From NCBI GenBank assembly GCA_045541915.1, contig JAZQJZ010000037.1, positions 62,001-126,000 of the forward strand: a DNA stretch of 64,000 bases. The letters are read 5' to 3'. Under the pieces are notes generated by a model, which was not told where the DNA came from, searched no databases, and was given only the letters and a program-made list of their open reading frames with translations. Within the stretch, counting starts at the first letter, position 1. The number at the start of each line of letters is the position of its first letter. The position numbers were made by a program, and so were the translations under genes. This document shows, in pieces, positions 33,669 to 42,249 of the stretch. This DNA comes from RGIG5579 sp045541915. GTDB taxonomy: Bacteria > Bacillota > Clostridia > Oscillospirales > SIG627.

Positions 33669-35045
33669 TTAGGCCATGTCTTCGGGACGGAAGACTTCGT
33701 CAAATTTTTCTGCGGTCAAAAAGCCCAGTGCAACGCAGGCTTCTTTCAAAGAAATGTCTTCTTTAAATGCTTTCTTCACGGTCTTTGCCGCATTTTCATA
33801 ACCGATATAGGGGTTGAGCGCGGTGACCAGCATCAAAGAATTGTGAAGATTTGCGTGCATCTTTTCGCGATTGGCACGGATTCCGGTGACGCAGTTGTCG
33901 TTGAAGGAAACCATCGCCTCTGCCAAAAGACGGGCAGACTGCAGGAAATTGTAAATGCAAACGGGCATAAATACGTTCAACTCAAAATTGCCCTGGCTTG
34001 CGGCCATTCCTACGGCCACATCGTTGCCCATCACTTGCACGGCAACCATGGTAATGGCTTCGCACTGGGTGGGGTTTACCTTGCCGGGCATAATGGAGGA
34101 GCCGGGCTCGTTTTCGGGAATGAAGATCTCACCAATGCCCAGTCTGGGACCGCTTGCCAGCCAGCGAACGTCGTTGGCAATCTTCATCAGATCGGCGGCA
34201 AGTGCCTTCAGAGCACCGTGAGCAAAGACCAATTCGTCCTTGGAGGTAAGGGCGTGAAATTTGTTTCCGGCGGTGACAAAGTCCTTGCCGGTGATCTGGG
34301 AAACAGCGCTGGCAACTTGGGCATCAAATCCTTTGGGGGTATTCAAGCCGGTTCCCACAGCGGTGCCGCCCAAGGCCAATTCCTTCAAGGGCTTTAAGGA
34401 AAGACCGAGCAGTTCCTTGTCCTTTTCCAGACTGGATCTCCATCCGCTGATCTCCTGGGAGAATCGGATGGGAGTAGCATCCTGCAGATGGGTTCTTCCG
34501 CTCTTTACGATGCCTTCGTTTTCTTTCTCCAGACGAATCAAGGTAGAAATGAGAAGATCTAAGGCCGGGAAGAGCTTGTCTTCAATGGCCTCCACCGCGG
34601 CAATGTGCATGGCGGTGGGGAAGGTATCGTTGGAGCTTTGGGACATATTGATATCATCGTTGGGGTGAAGTAGCTTTTCTCCGGCCAGTTCATTCCCTCG
34701 ATTGGCGATGACCTCGTTTGCATTCATATTGGATTGAGTACCGGAGCCGGTTTGCCAGACCACAAGAGGAAAGTGATCGTTGAGTTCGCCCCGCATTACC
34801 TCGTCGCAAGCGCGGGAGATGACTTCCAGCTTTTTATCTGTCATTTTTTCCGGCTTGAGCGCGTGATTGGCAATGGCAGCGGCTTTTTTCAGAACGCCGA
34901 ATGCACGGGTGATCTCCCGAGGCATGATCTCAATGCCTACGCCGATCTTAAAGTTCTCGTGGCTTCTTTCGGTTTGTGCTGCCCAGTATTTATCAGCGGG
35001 GACTTTCACCTCGCCCATAGAGTCATGTTCAATGCGGTATTCCAT
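33669..35045 (-). CDS. fumC: Class II fumarate hydratase
   Basis: Interconverts malate and fumarate; iron-independent cytosolic tetramer, 458 aa. Family motifs: QTERSHENF, SGTQSNMNANEV, HLQDATP, TGLNTP, and the signature loop GSSIMPGKVNP. Aspartase and argininosuccinate lyase share the fold, but these motifs fit FumC. ATG 35045 has GGGAGG upstream; an earlier start at 35090 lies without a site. First gene of the ten-gene operon, 25 bp before hdrB, which ties the Hdr/Flx/Frd genes to fumarate. Confidence 0.94.
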   Translation of the reverse strand: MEYRIEHDSMGEVKVPADKYWAAQTERSHENFKIGVGIEIMPREITRAFGVLKKAAAIANHALKPEKMTDKKLEVISRACDEVMRGELNDHFPLVVWQTGSGTQSNMNANEVIANRGNELAGEKLLHPNDDINMSQSSNDTFPTAMHIAAVEAIEDKLFPALDLLISTLIRLEKENEGIVKSGRTHLQDATPIRFSQEISGWRSSLEKDKELLGLSLKPLKELALGGTAVGTGLNTPKGFDAQVASAVSQITGKDFVTAGNKFHALTSKDELVFAHGALKALAADLMKIANDVRWLASGPRLGIGEIFIPENEPGSSIMPGKVNPTQCEAITMVAVQVMGNDVAVGMAASQGNFELNVFMPVCIYNFLQSARLLAEAMVSFNDNCVTGIRANREKMHANLHNSLMLVTALNPYIGYENAAKTVKKAFKEDISLKEACVALGFLTAEKFDEVFRPEDMA

Positions 35046-35095
35046 TGTTTTCCTCCCATAATATAACTGAAGATTTTCAAAAACAAACACTTGTC

Positions 35096-35124
35096 ATTTT
35101 AACAAAATTTTTGCGGAAATTCAA
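35096..35124 (-). promoter_or_regulatory. Promoter of the fumC-hdr-flx-frd operon
   Basis: Minus-strand TTGAAT (35119-35124), 17 bp, TAAAAT (35096-35101), about 50 bp before the fumC start. No internal terminator was seen over the next 10 kb. Confidence 0.75.
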
Positions 35125-35253
35125 GCAAAGTTTTACGAAAACCTTGAGTTACCAATGCAAAATTCGACATAGCAATATAATTCCATAGATATATAAATAA
35201 ATTCCGAGAGAAATAGTGAATTTTTTTGTGCAAATTGCCAATAGCGCACAAAA

Positions 35254-35284
35254 AGAGCACACCGCAAAAGGTGTGCTCTTTGAA
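35254..35284 (-). terminator. Terminator of the aminotransferase gene
   Basis: AAAGAGCACACC / GGTGTGCTCTTT hairpin. The rest of the gap 35125-35253 is AT-rich with nothing else recognisable. Confidence 0.88.
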
Positions 35285-35286
35285 CC

Positions 35287-36504
35287 TCATTTTTGTTTGT
35301 AATCAGAAAGGAAATCTCCCAAGTCTTCCATGGCTTTTTTCAAAATTTCTTTTTCCGGAAGCATCACAATGCGGAAATGGTCATTTCCTTGCCAGCCGAA
35401 TCCGGAGCTGGGAATGATCAAAAGATTTTTTGCGTGGAGCAGATCCAGCGCAAACTGTCGGTCGTCCCGGATGTTAAACTTTTCCTTGTCAAGCTTGGGG
35501 AAGAGGTAAAAGGCGGCTCGGTTTTTCACAAAAGAGATGCCGTCGATCTGTTCCAAAACACCGCAGGTGGCTTCTCTTTGATCATACAGCCTCCCGCCCG
35601 GAACCAGCATGGCCTGGGTGGAAGCGTTGTCGGCCATGGCGGCAGGAACTGCCAGCTGTGCCAGTGCATTGGAGCAAAGCCGCATAGAGCAAAGCTTTGT
35701 TAAGGACTCCTTCAAGGGGCCCCGCTTTTCTTCCGGTCCGGAAAGAACGGTCCAACCGCAACGGAATCCGCAAACCACGTGAGATTTGGAAAGGCCGTTG
35801 AAGGTCACCGTCAGAAGATCCGGTGCCATTGTAGCCGGGGAAACGGCTTCCAGACCGTCCATCACCAGTCTGTCATAGATTTCATCGGAAAAAATGGCAA
35901 GGTCAAATTCTCTTGCAATACCAACGATTTTTTCCACCAGTTCTTTGGAATAAACGGCACCGGTGGGATTGTTGGGGTTGATGAGAAGAATGGCGCGGGT
36001 TTTGCTCGTGATCTTCTCACGAATGTCATCCAGATCCGGCATCCAGTCGTTCTCTTCCCTGCAGCGGTAGAAAACCGGCTTGGCACCGGCCAGGTGAGAG
36101 CAGTTTTCCCACAAAGAGTAATTGGGAGAGGGAAGCAGGATCTCATCTCCGTAACTCAAATAAGAAAGGGTGACCATCTGCACCGCTTCGCTGACACCGT
36201 TTGTGAGAAAAATATCGTTCATGGAAATGTCAGAGATGCCACGGGACAAATGGTAGGAAAGGATCGCTTCTCTTGCTGCGGGCATTCCTCGCATATCGCA
36301 ATAGGCAACGGCATCATCCATTCCATCGGTCAAAGCCTTTTTCACGCTCTCCGGCATTTTAAAGCCGAAGGAGGCCGGGTTTCCCGTGTTGAGCTTTAAC
36401 ACCTTTTTGCCTTCCGCTTGCATCCGTAAGGCTTCCTCGTAAACGGGGCCGCGAATGTCGGAGCGAACCAGGGCGAGTTTATCGGAAATTGCAGATTGAT
36501 TCAT
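35287..36504 (-). CDS. PLP-dependent aminotransferase, AlaA-like class I
   Basis: A 405-aa fold-type I aminotransferase. NTGNPASFGF, NGVSEAVQM, PSPNYSLW, NPNNPTGAVY, SDEIYDRL and the PLP lysine in GLSKSHVVCGFRCGW, then the carboxylate-binding Arg in FRIVMLP. Similar to E. coli AlaA (alanine:2-oxoglutarate). ATG 36504 follows AAAGG and lies about 40 bp after the predicted transcription start; the reading frame stays open much further upstream only because of the antisense coding strand of the next gene. Single-gene unit. Confidence 0.9.
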   Translation of the reverse strand: MNQSAISDKLALVRSDIRGPVYEEALRMQAEGKKVLKLNTGNPASFGFKMPESVKKALTDGMDDAVAYCDMRGMPAAREAILSYHLSRGISDISMNDIFLTNGVSEAVQMVTLSYLSYGDEILLPSPNYSLWENCSHLAGAKPVFYRCREENDWMPDLDDIREKITSKTRAILLINPNNPTGAVYSKELVEKIVGIAREFDLAIFSDEIYDRLVMDGLEAVSPATMAPDLLTVTFNGLSKSHVVCGFRCGWTVLSGPEEKRGPLKESLTKLCSMRLCSNALAQLAVPAAMADNASTQAMLVPGGRLYDQREATCGVLEQIDGISFVKNRAAFYLFPKLDKEKFNIRDDRQFALDLLHAKNLLIIPSSGFGWQGNDHFRIVMLPEKEILKKAMEDLGDFLSDYKQK

Positions 36505-36551
36505 ATCGGTACCTTTCTGTTTTAGCATTGCAAAAGGATTCAACGGAGGAC

Positions 36552-36580
36552 AGTGTACCACAAAAAATTCAGTTTTGCAA
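36552..36580 (-). promoter_or_regulatory. Promoter of the aminotransferase gene
   Basis: Minus-strand TTGCAA (36575-36580), 17 bp, TACACT (36552-36557). Confidence 0.7.
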
Positions 36581-36685
36581 TAGGTTGGCCGAAAAAAATT
36601 TGGATAAATTAGTAAAAATGAAAATTTTTTCAAAAACGATGGCGAGAAAGAGTTCTTGGGTGTTTTTTGACTTGGAATTTCACCC

Positions 36686-36714
36686 TTGACAAAAAGGGAA
36701 AAGGACGTTACTCT
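36686..36714 (+). promoter_or_regulatory. Promoter of the SGNH lipoprotein pair
   Basis: TTGACA (36686-36691), 17 bp, TACTCT (36709-36714); predicted transcript start near 36721. Confidence 0.75.
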
Positions 36715-36738
36715 TTTTTTAAGAGCAAAAGAGGAACA

Positions 36739-37680
36739 ATGAAGGGAGATGCTGCTTTGAAAATACGTCTTTTGGCCTTGCTTATGGTTTTGAGTCTTTT
36801 GATGGGAGGCATATTGGGATGCTCCAGTGAGCTCTCCTCCGATCCGGTCACTGAGCCCGGTCAGGATCAAACTGTAGATACCAAAGAAGAAACCAAGGAA
36901 AAAGAAACCCAGATGAATTCTGATCAAGGTACTACCACCACAACCACAACGACCACCACAACCACAACGACTACTACAACGGCCGCACCCCCCACCACTA
37001 CCACCGTGGCAAATGATGTGCTTTCCGGGAAAAGAGCCTTGTTTGTGGGAGATTCCATTTGCGCCGGCTACGGTGATTCTGCCAAGACCGGATGGGCCGG
37101 GCGTATTGCCACCGCCACCGGACTGATCTCCGCAAATCGCGCGGTCAGCGGAACCTCGGTTTCCGATGTGCGAAAAAGCAAACAGGGGATCATTGTGGAT
37201 CAGCTCAATCTCAATGCAGAGTTTGATTATGTTGTGCTCCACGGCGGAGTGAATGACGCTTGGTCCAAAGCAAAAGTGGGAAAAATGAGTGATTCCTGGT
37301 CTCCCGCTGATTTTGATACTTCTACCTTTGCCGGAGGACTGGAAACACTCCTTTATACTGCCATTCAAAAATACGGTGCCAAGGCACGCATCGGTTATCT
37401 GATCAATTTCAAAGCACCAAAATGTGAAAAGGGCTATGTGGCGCAGATGGATGACTATGTGGAAATGACCAAACAGATCTGCGATAAGTGGGGTGTGGCT
37501 TATTTTGATATGTATAATCACGATGAGATTACGCAAAAATTGAAATTTGATACCAAAGCCAATACCAAGGATTACATTCATCCCAACGCCGCCGGCTATG
37601 AAATTTTGTATCCCTATATTGCCCAGTTTATGCGCACCCTTACTCCTTGTGAGCAAGCGGTTCTGGATCGGGTGAAATAA
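36739..37680 (+). CDS. SGNH-hydrolase lipoprotein with poly-threonine linker (paralogue 1)
   Basis: A 313-aa surface lipoprotein: signal peptide with lipobox GGILGC, an acidic linker, a run of about 17 threonines, then an SGNH domain. Block I VGDSICAGYG (Ser nucleophile), block III GGVNDAW and block V DYIHP with His are all present, so it may be an active esterase on wall or exported glycans. ATG 36739 fits the promoter; TTG 36757, 8 bp after GGGAG, is an equally good start giving MKIRLL. The paralogue follows after 16 bp. Confidence 0.82.
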   Translation: MKGDAALKIRLLALLMVLSLLMGGILGCSSELSSDPVTEPGQDQTVDTKEETKEKETQMNSDQGTTTTTTTTTTTTTTTTTAAPPTTTTVANDVLSGKRALFVGDSICAGYGDSAKTGWAGRIATATGLISANRAVSGTSVSDVRKSKQGIIVDQLNLNAEFDYVVLHGGVNDAWSKAKVGKMSDSWSPADFDTSTFAGGLETLLYTAIQKYGAKARIGYLINFKAPKCEKGYVAQMDDYVEMTKQICDKWGVAYFDMYNHDEITQKLKFDTKANTKDYIHPNAAGYEILYPYIAQFMRTLTPCEQAVLDRVK

Positions 37681-37696
37681 GAAAGAGGACTTTGTT

Positions 37697-38578
37697 ATGA
37701 AAAGACGAGCGATTGTTTTCTTTTTGGCCTTTTCTATGCTTTTTTTATCCCTTGTGGGATGCGGCAGCACCCTCCAGTCTGTTGACACCGGGGAGAACCT
37801 GACGGCGACAAAAGAGAATCAAAAAACGCAGGATGAAGGCAAAACGGAAGAAAACCAGACAAAAGAGGAGAAAGAAACTGTGGACGAACAAGCACGCGTC
37901 GCAGTATGGAAAGAGGCACTTTCCGGGAAAAGAGCGCTATTTGTGGGCTCTTCTACCTGCGCCGGCTACGGTGACAGTAAGAATAAGGGCTGGTCAGGAC
38001 GAATTGCCGATGCCGCAGGACTTGTAGTTGTTAACCAAGCTGTGAGCGGCACGTCTGTATCCGACATTCGCAAGCCAAAGCAGGGAATTATCACCACCCA
38101 GCTTCAAGCGGATGGAGAGTTTGATTACATTATGCTCAACGGCGGTCGGAACGATGCCTGGTCCAAAGCAAAGGTGGGAAAAATGAGCGATGCCTGGTCT
38201 CCCGAGGCGTTTGATACCTCCACTTTTGCCGGAGGACTGGAAACCTTGATCTATACTGCGATCAAGACCTATGGGGACAAGGCGTGCATTGGCTTTTTGA
38301 TCGATTTTAGGGCGCCTAAGTGTGACAAAGGCTACGTTGCCCAGATGCATGAATATGTGAATATGACAAAAAAGATCTGTGACAAGTGGCAGATCTCCTA
38401 CTTGGATATGTATAACCACAAGGAAATCGCTAAAAAACTACAGTTCCATACCCTTCGTTATACCAATGACTATATTCATCCCACCGATGGCGGCTATGAA
38501 ATTTTGTATCCCTATATCGCCGATTATATGTGCACAATGACACCCTGTTCGCAAGAGATTCTGGATCGGGTAAGATAA
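37697..38578 (+). CDS. SGNH-hydrolase lipoprotein with altered block I (paralogue 2)
   Basis: A 293-aa lipoprotein (lipobox LSLVGC, Cys22) with a Lys/Glu-rich linker and an SGNH domain clearly duplicated from the preceding gene: long shared runs such as DAWSKAKVGKMSD and FDTSTFAGGLETL. Block I reads GSS (84-86) instead of GDS, keeping the Ser nucleophile but losing the Asp. GGRNDAW and DYIHP are kept. Activity may be changed. Linker differs completely, with no threonine run. Terminator follows. Confidence 0.82.
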   Translation: MKRRAIVFFLAFSMLFLSLVGCGSTLQSVDTGENLTATKENQKTQDEGKTEENQTKEEKETVDEQARVAVWKEALSGKRALFVGSSTCAGYGDSKNKGWSGRIADAAGLVVVNQAVSGTSVSDIRKPKQGIITTQLQADGEFDYIMLNGGRNDAWSKAKVGKMSDAWSPEAFDTSTFAGGLETLIYTAIKTYGDKACIGFLIDFRAPKCDKGYVAQMHEYVNMTKKICDKWQISYLDMYNHKEIAKKLQFHTLRYTNDYIHPTDGGYEILYPYIADYMCTMTPCSQEILDRVR

Positions 38579-38589
38579 AAAAGGAAAGA

Positions 38590-38630
38590 AAAGACGGAGT
38601 TTTCATTTTGGAAAATTCCGTCTTTTTTTG
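38590..38630 (+). terminator. Intrinsic terminator of the SGNH pair
   Basis: AAGACGGAGTTTTC / GAAAATTCCGTCTT hairpin with T-run. Confidence 0.88.
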
Positions 38631-38659
38631 TTGCAAAGGGGAGAGATTTGTGGTACAAT
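38631..38659 (+). promoter_or_regulatory. Promoter of the MATE gene
   Basis: TTGCAA (38631-38636), 17 bp, TACAAT (38654-38659). Confidence 0.75.
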
Positions 38660-38698
38660 AAACGCGTTTTGTAATACGAAAGGATCCTTGTTTTTTTT

Positions 38699-40069
38699 AT
38701 GGATAAAAAGAAAGAACTGTTTGAAACCATGCCGGTGCCAAAGGCATTGGCAACGCTTGCCATCCCCACCATCATCAGCCAGCTGATCAGTATGATCTAT
38801 AACCTGGCGGATACCTTCTTCATCGGAATGACCAATGACCCTTATAAGGTGGCTTCTTCCACCCTTGCCTTTGTTTTGTTTTTTGTGATGGCCTCCCTTT
38901 CCAACCTGTTCGGTGTTGGCGGCGGAAGCTTGATTTCCCGTCTCTTGGGGCAGCAAAAGCCCCAGGAAGCAAAAAAAGTATCCTCCTTTAGCTTTTACGG
39001 AACCATCTTTGTTACCCTGCTGTATTCCGGCCTTTGTCTGTTCTGTATGGATGGGGTGCTTCATATGGTGGGCGCCAGTGAATTTACATATGACTATGCC
39101 GCCTCCTACACCTTTTGGGTGGTGATCATCGGCGGTGTGCCGGCCACACTCAGCATGGCTCTTTCCCATCTTTTGCGTAGTGAAGGGTATGCCAAGCAGG
39201 CCAGCTTTGGTCTTGGAATGGGCGGCGTGATCAATATCATTTTAGACCCTGTCTTTATGTTTTTCATTCTTCCGGATGGTCAGGAGGTGGCTGGTGCCGC
39301 CATTGCCACCTGTCTTTCCAATGTGATCTCTTTGGTCTATTTTCTGATCGTGATTGCGTCCCTTCGCGGAAAAACGGTGCTTTCTCTTTCTCCTCGGTAT
39401 TTCATTCCCGGTTTTTCTTATGTGAAAAGGATTCTTGCCATTGGAATCCCCTCTGCTTTGGGAAGTCTTCTTGCCAGTATTTCCAATATGTTTTTAAATC
39501 AGTTTTCCTCCTCTTACGGAGATGTGGAATTGGCAGCCCTTGGCATTGTGAAAAAAATTGATATGCTTCCCTTGAATGTAGGTATGGGTCTGTGCCAGGG
39601 TATGCTTCCTTTGGTGGCATACAACTATGCCTCCGGCAACCAGGAGCGTATGAAGAAGGTGATCTCCACCTGCCGCTTTGCCGGAATGGCCTTTGCCGGC
39701 ATTTGCGTATTCTTTTTTGAAATTTTTTCCCGTTCGATCGTTTCCTTTTTCATTCAGGAAGTTACCACAGTCTCTTACGGCGAGATCTTTCTGCGCATTT
39801 GCTGTCTCGCCACGCCCTTGATGTTCTATAATCTTCTTGCCACCTTCTCCTTGCAGGCCATGGGAAAGGGAAGAGAATCTTTAATTCTGTCCATTTGTCG
39901 TCAAGGCCTTGTGAACATTCCCTTGCTATTTTTCATGAATGCCCTTTTCGGACTTTACGGTGTGGTTTCCACCCAGCTTTTGGCCGATGGAATCACCATG
40001 ATCATTTCCACTCTTTTGACCAAAAAAGTGTTTCGGGAATTAAAAGAATTGGAAACAGCGGAAGGATAG
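38699..40069 (+). CDS. MATE-family efflux transporter
   Basis: A 456-aa inner-membrane antiporter with 12 hydrophobic segments in two homologous halves. The N-terminal pattern ALATLAIPTIISQLISMIYN and later FGVGGGSLISRLLGQ and GIPSALGSLLASISNMFLN are typical of the multidrug/toxin extrusion family (NorM/DinF relatives). Sodium or proton coupling and substrates are unknown. The AAAGGATCC site lies a little further than usual (about 12 bp) before the ATG. Single gene; an imperfect hairpin at 40081-40122 follows. Confidence 0.92.
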   Translation: MDKKKELFETMPVPKALATLAIPTIISQLISMIYNLADTFFIGMTNDPYKVASSTLAFVLFFVMASLSNLFGVGGGSLISRLLGQQKPQEAKKVSSFSFYGTIFVTLLYSGLCLFCMDGVLHMVGASEFTYDYAASYTFWVVIIGGVPATLSMALSHLLRSEGYAKQASFGLGMGGVINIILDPVFMFFILPDGQEVAGAAIATCLSNVISLVYFLIVIASLRGKTVLSLSPRYFIPGFSYVKRILAIGIPSALGSLLASISNMFLNQFSSSYGDVELAALGIVKKIDMLPLNVGMGLCQGMLPLVAYNYASGNQERMKKVISTCRFAGMAFAGICVFFFEIFSRSIVSFFIQEVTTVSYGEIFLRICCLATPLMFYNLLATFSLQAMGKGRESLILSICRQGLVNIPLLFFMNALFGLYGVVSTQLLADGITMIISTLLTKKVFRELKELETAEG

Positions 40070-40080
40070 AAGAAAGAAAC

Positions 40081-40122
40081 AGGAGGCCTTTTGGCTTATG
40101 CCAGAAGGTCTCCCATTTTTTC
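40081..40122 (+). terminator. Probable terminator of the MATE gene
   Basis: GGAGGCCTTTTGG pairs imperfectly with CCAGAAGGTCTCC, followed by a T-run; it overlaps the 3' end of the convergent lipoprotein gene. Confidence 0.6.
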
Positions 40123-40677
40123 GAAGTAATAGAAATGATCCTGGATCTGAACGGTATAATACCAGGCATCTCCGTTCTTATTTGCCTGGAGGTAACGATT
40201 GTCCTTTCGTTCCAGTTGGGCCCGTCTGCCCCACCAGCCGGAGGGGAGAGCATCGTAGGAATAGTAAAATCCGTTTTGCACCCCGTCATCCGATTCTCTG
40301 GTAAAGCTGAAGATCACATTTCTTCTGGAATCGGAGGCGGTCTGAAAGAAGATTACCTCAAAGCCAAAGGTGGAAAGGGCTTCTTCCAAAATCTCATTTT
40401 CGATCTCGGTCCGATCGTCACTTTCCTTTTCAAAGGAAACCAGCCGGGTTTCACCGGTCACTGTTTGCCATTCCTCCGTTTCTTCCTGCTCCAGCGCCAC
40501 GTAAATCCGCTCCAGATGGAAAGATTCCATTTCCTCCACGCACCGAGTAAAAAGCTCGGTGTTTTCTTTTACTATCGCGATAACAAGATTGGCGCTTTGG
40601 TGGGAGGGGACATCTCCCCGGCAGGCAGAGAGAAAAAGAAGGGACAAAAGGAGTAAAAGGGAACAGAGCCTTCGCAT
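40096..40677 (-). CDS. Hypothetical lipoprotein
   Basis: A 193-aa protein with a lipoprotein signal (MRRL, hydrophobic core, LSAC near residue 18). The mature part is acidic, with a Tyr/Trp-rich C-terminus (SGWWGRRAQLE, WYYTVQIQDHFYYFEK). No family recognised. ATG 40677 overlaps the stop of the upstream methyltransferase (TAATG), with AAGGA upstream, so the two are coupled. An earlier start lies inside the methyltransferase gene and is rejected. A function in envelope or sporulation is only a guess. Confidence 0.72.
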   Translation of the reverse strand: MRRLCSLLLLLSLLFLSACRGDVPSHQSANLVIAIVKENTELFTRCVEEMESFHLERIYVALEQEETEEWQTVTGETRLVSFEKESDDRTEIENEILEEALSTFGFEVIFFQTASDSRRNVIFSFTRESDDGVQNGFYYSYDALPSGWWGRRAQLERKDNRYLQANKNGDAWYYTVQIQDHFYYFEKMGDLLA

Positions 40678-41417
40678 TATCCTTCCCTCCCGTACGGCAA
40701 GATACCGGTTTCGTAAAGGTGTTTGCACTCCGGTGTTTTTTCTCCGTTTTCATCTTGAATCACAAAGACCGGCCTTGTTTTCAAATCCGGCTTTGCTCCT
40801 TTGACGCCGCGTACCAGAATCAAACTGGGAGCATCACCTGGCTTGGGAGTGACCAGAACCAGATCCTTTGGCTCAATTTGATGCTTCTGCATGGCAGAAA
40901 ACAATTCGGCCATCCGACCAAACCGATAAACGCAGAAAAATTCTCCTTTGTCTTGCAAGAGGGAGGATGCCGCACCGCAAACGTCCTGAATGTCGCAAAA
41001 GATCTCGTGCCGGGCAATGCGCTTTTTTTCATTTTCATTCACTGCACCGGAGCTTGTTTTCATATAAGGTGGATTGGAAAACACAAAATCACAGGTACCG
41101 GGAATGATTTTTTTCGCTTCCTTAAGGTCGCCCTGGATTACCTCCACCTTTTGGTCAAATCCGTTGAGAGAAAGGTTTTCCCGAGCCAGAAGCGCATATT
41201 CCGGCTGGATCTCCAGTGCCCAGATCTTCTTAAATTCCTTGTGAATGGAAAGCAGAATGGGAATGATGCCGGTTCCGGTCCCCAATTCCACTCCCACCTT
41301 GCCCTTTCGGCAACGGATAAAACCGGACAATAGCACTGCATCGGTACCGAAGGAAAAACCGTCGGTAAACTGGTAAAGAGAGTGGTTTTCGTCCAGGGTG
41401 TGGAGTACCTTAGCCAT
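40677..41417 (-). CDS. tRNA1(Val) A37 N6-methyltransferase-like (TrmN6/YfiC)
   Basis: A 246-aa SAM-dependent methyltransferase. SAM-binding VELGTGTGIIPILLS, acidic loop ALEIQPEYALLARENL and catalytic NPPY in FSNPPYMKTSSG, the signature of N6-adenine or N-amide methylation. Start region QFTDGFSFGTDAVLL matches the TrmN6 branch that methylates A37 of tRNA-Val, but other RNA targets are possible. Promoter and ATG lie divergent to the DUF6062-like gene. Cotranscribed with the lipoprotein. Confidence 0.86.
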   Translation of the reverse strand: MAKVLHTLDENHSLYQFTDGFSFGTDAVLLSGFIRCRKGKVGVELGTGTGIIPILLSIHKEFKKIWALEIQPEYALLARENLSLNGFDQKVEVIQGDLKEAKKIIPGTCDFVFSNPPYMKTSSGAVNENEKKRIARHEIFCDIQDVCGAASSLLQDKGEFFCVYRFGRMAELFSAMQKHQIEPKDLVLVTPKPGDAPSLILVRGVKGAKPDLKTRPVFVIQDENGEKTPECKHLYETGILPYGREG

Positions 41418-41453
41418 AAGAAGTCCTTTCTGATTGGATTTTCATATCTTGAC

Positions 41454-41482
41454 TTGAAAAAGAATTGTTTTTATGCTACCAT
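41454..41482 (+). promoter_or_regulatory. Promoter of the DUF6062-like gene
   Basis: TTGAAA (41454-41459), 17 bp, TACCAT (41477-41482). Confidence 0.65.
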
Positions 41483-41511
41483 AGAACCAGAATTTTCAAA
41501 GGAGATTTTCC

Positions 41512-42222
41512 ATGGAAAAAATTTATACCATTCCCGTTAACGAGGCCTTTGACGAGAGCGGCTCCTGTCCCTTTTGCCGTATGAGAAAAAAGCTGGAGGA
41601 GAACGAGATCGATCTGGTTTTGGGTGCCTCCATGATGGAGCCGGACATTCGGATTCAAACCAATGAAAAGGGCTTTTGCGGAACCCATTTCAAGCAGATG
41701 TACGAAGCACAAAAAAGGCTTCCCCTGGCACTGATGCTGGAAAGTCATCTGGATCTGATGAAAAAGGAATGCGCCACACCGAAAATTTCCTTGAAGGACA
41801 AATTGGTGACCGTTTCCGATCACACCGAGTCCTTCTGCAAAACCTGCTATGTATGCGAGCGGGTGGAATTTCACTGGGGAAAAATGTTCGAAACCGCTTG
41901 CCTTCTTTGGGAGATGGATATTGAGTTTCGCCACAAAATGGAAAAGCAGACCTATTTTTGTATGCCATGTTATACCCGTTTTTTGAAAACGGCAAAGCAT
42001 TTCGTTTCCAAAAAGAAGCTTCCCGACTTTCTGGACGCGGCACAATCCGTTCAGATGAAGTATCTGGAGGATTTAAAGAGCGATATTTCTCATTTTTGCA
42101 GAAAATTCGATTATCGCTTCCACGATGAGCCCTGGGGCAATGCCAAGAATTCGGTGGAGAGAGCCGTTCGTTTTCTCTCCGGAGAAGCCAGTTTACCGCC
42201 ATCCAAAGAGGAAAATAACTGA
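41512..42222 (+). CDS. Cysteine-rich conserved protein, DUF6062-like
   Basis: A 236-aa cytosolic protein with paired cysteines: CPFCRM near residue 19, GFCGTHF, FCKTCYVC and FCMPCY, suggesting two zinc or Fe-S sites. Between them are helical charged segments. This pattern recalls DUF6062 proteins of Clostridia, of unknown function. AAAGGAG precedes the ATG. It is a single gene followed by a gap with several DnaA-box-like sites. No catalytic motif was recognised, so I name no function. Confidence 0.65.
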   Translation: MEKIYTIPVNEAFDESGSCPFCRMRKKLEENEIDLVLGASMMEPDIRIQTNEKGFCGTHFKQMYEAQKRLPLALMLESHLDLMKKECATPKISLKDKLVTVSDHTESFCKTCYVCERVEFHWGKMFETACLLWEMDIEFRHKMEKQTYFCMPCYTRFLKTAKHFVSKKKLPDFLDAAQSVQMKYLEDLKSDISHFCRKFDYRFHDEPWGNAKNSVERAVRFLSGEASLPPSKEENN

Positions 42223-42249
42223 TTTTTTGCAGATTGTAAAAAATACGAC

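Noticed and set aside
35287..37788. An 833-codon leftward open frame extending the aminotransferase upstream
   Set aside because: The extension is antisense to the SGNH lipoprotein genes; the aminotransferase has its own promoter, ribosome-binding site and ATG at 36504.
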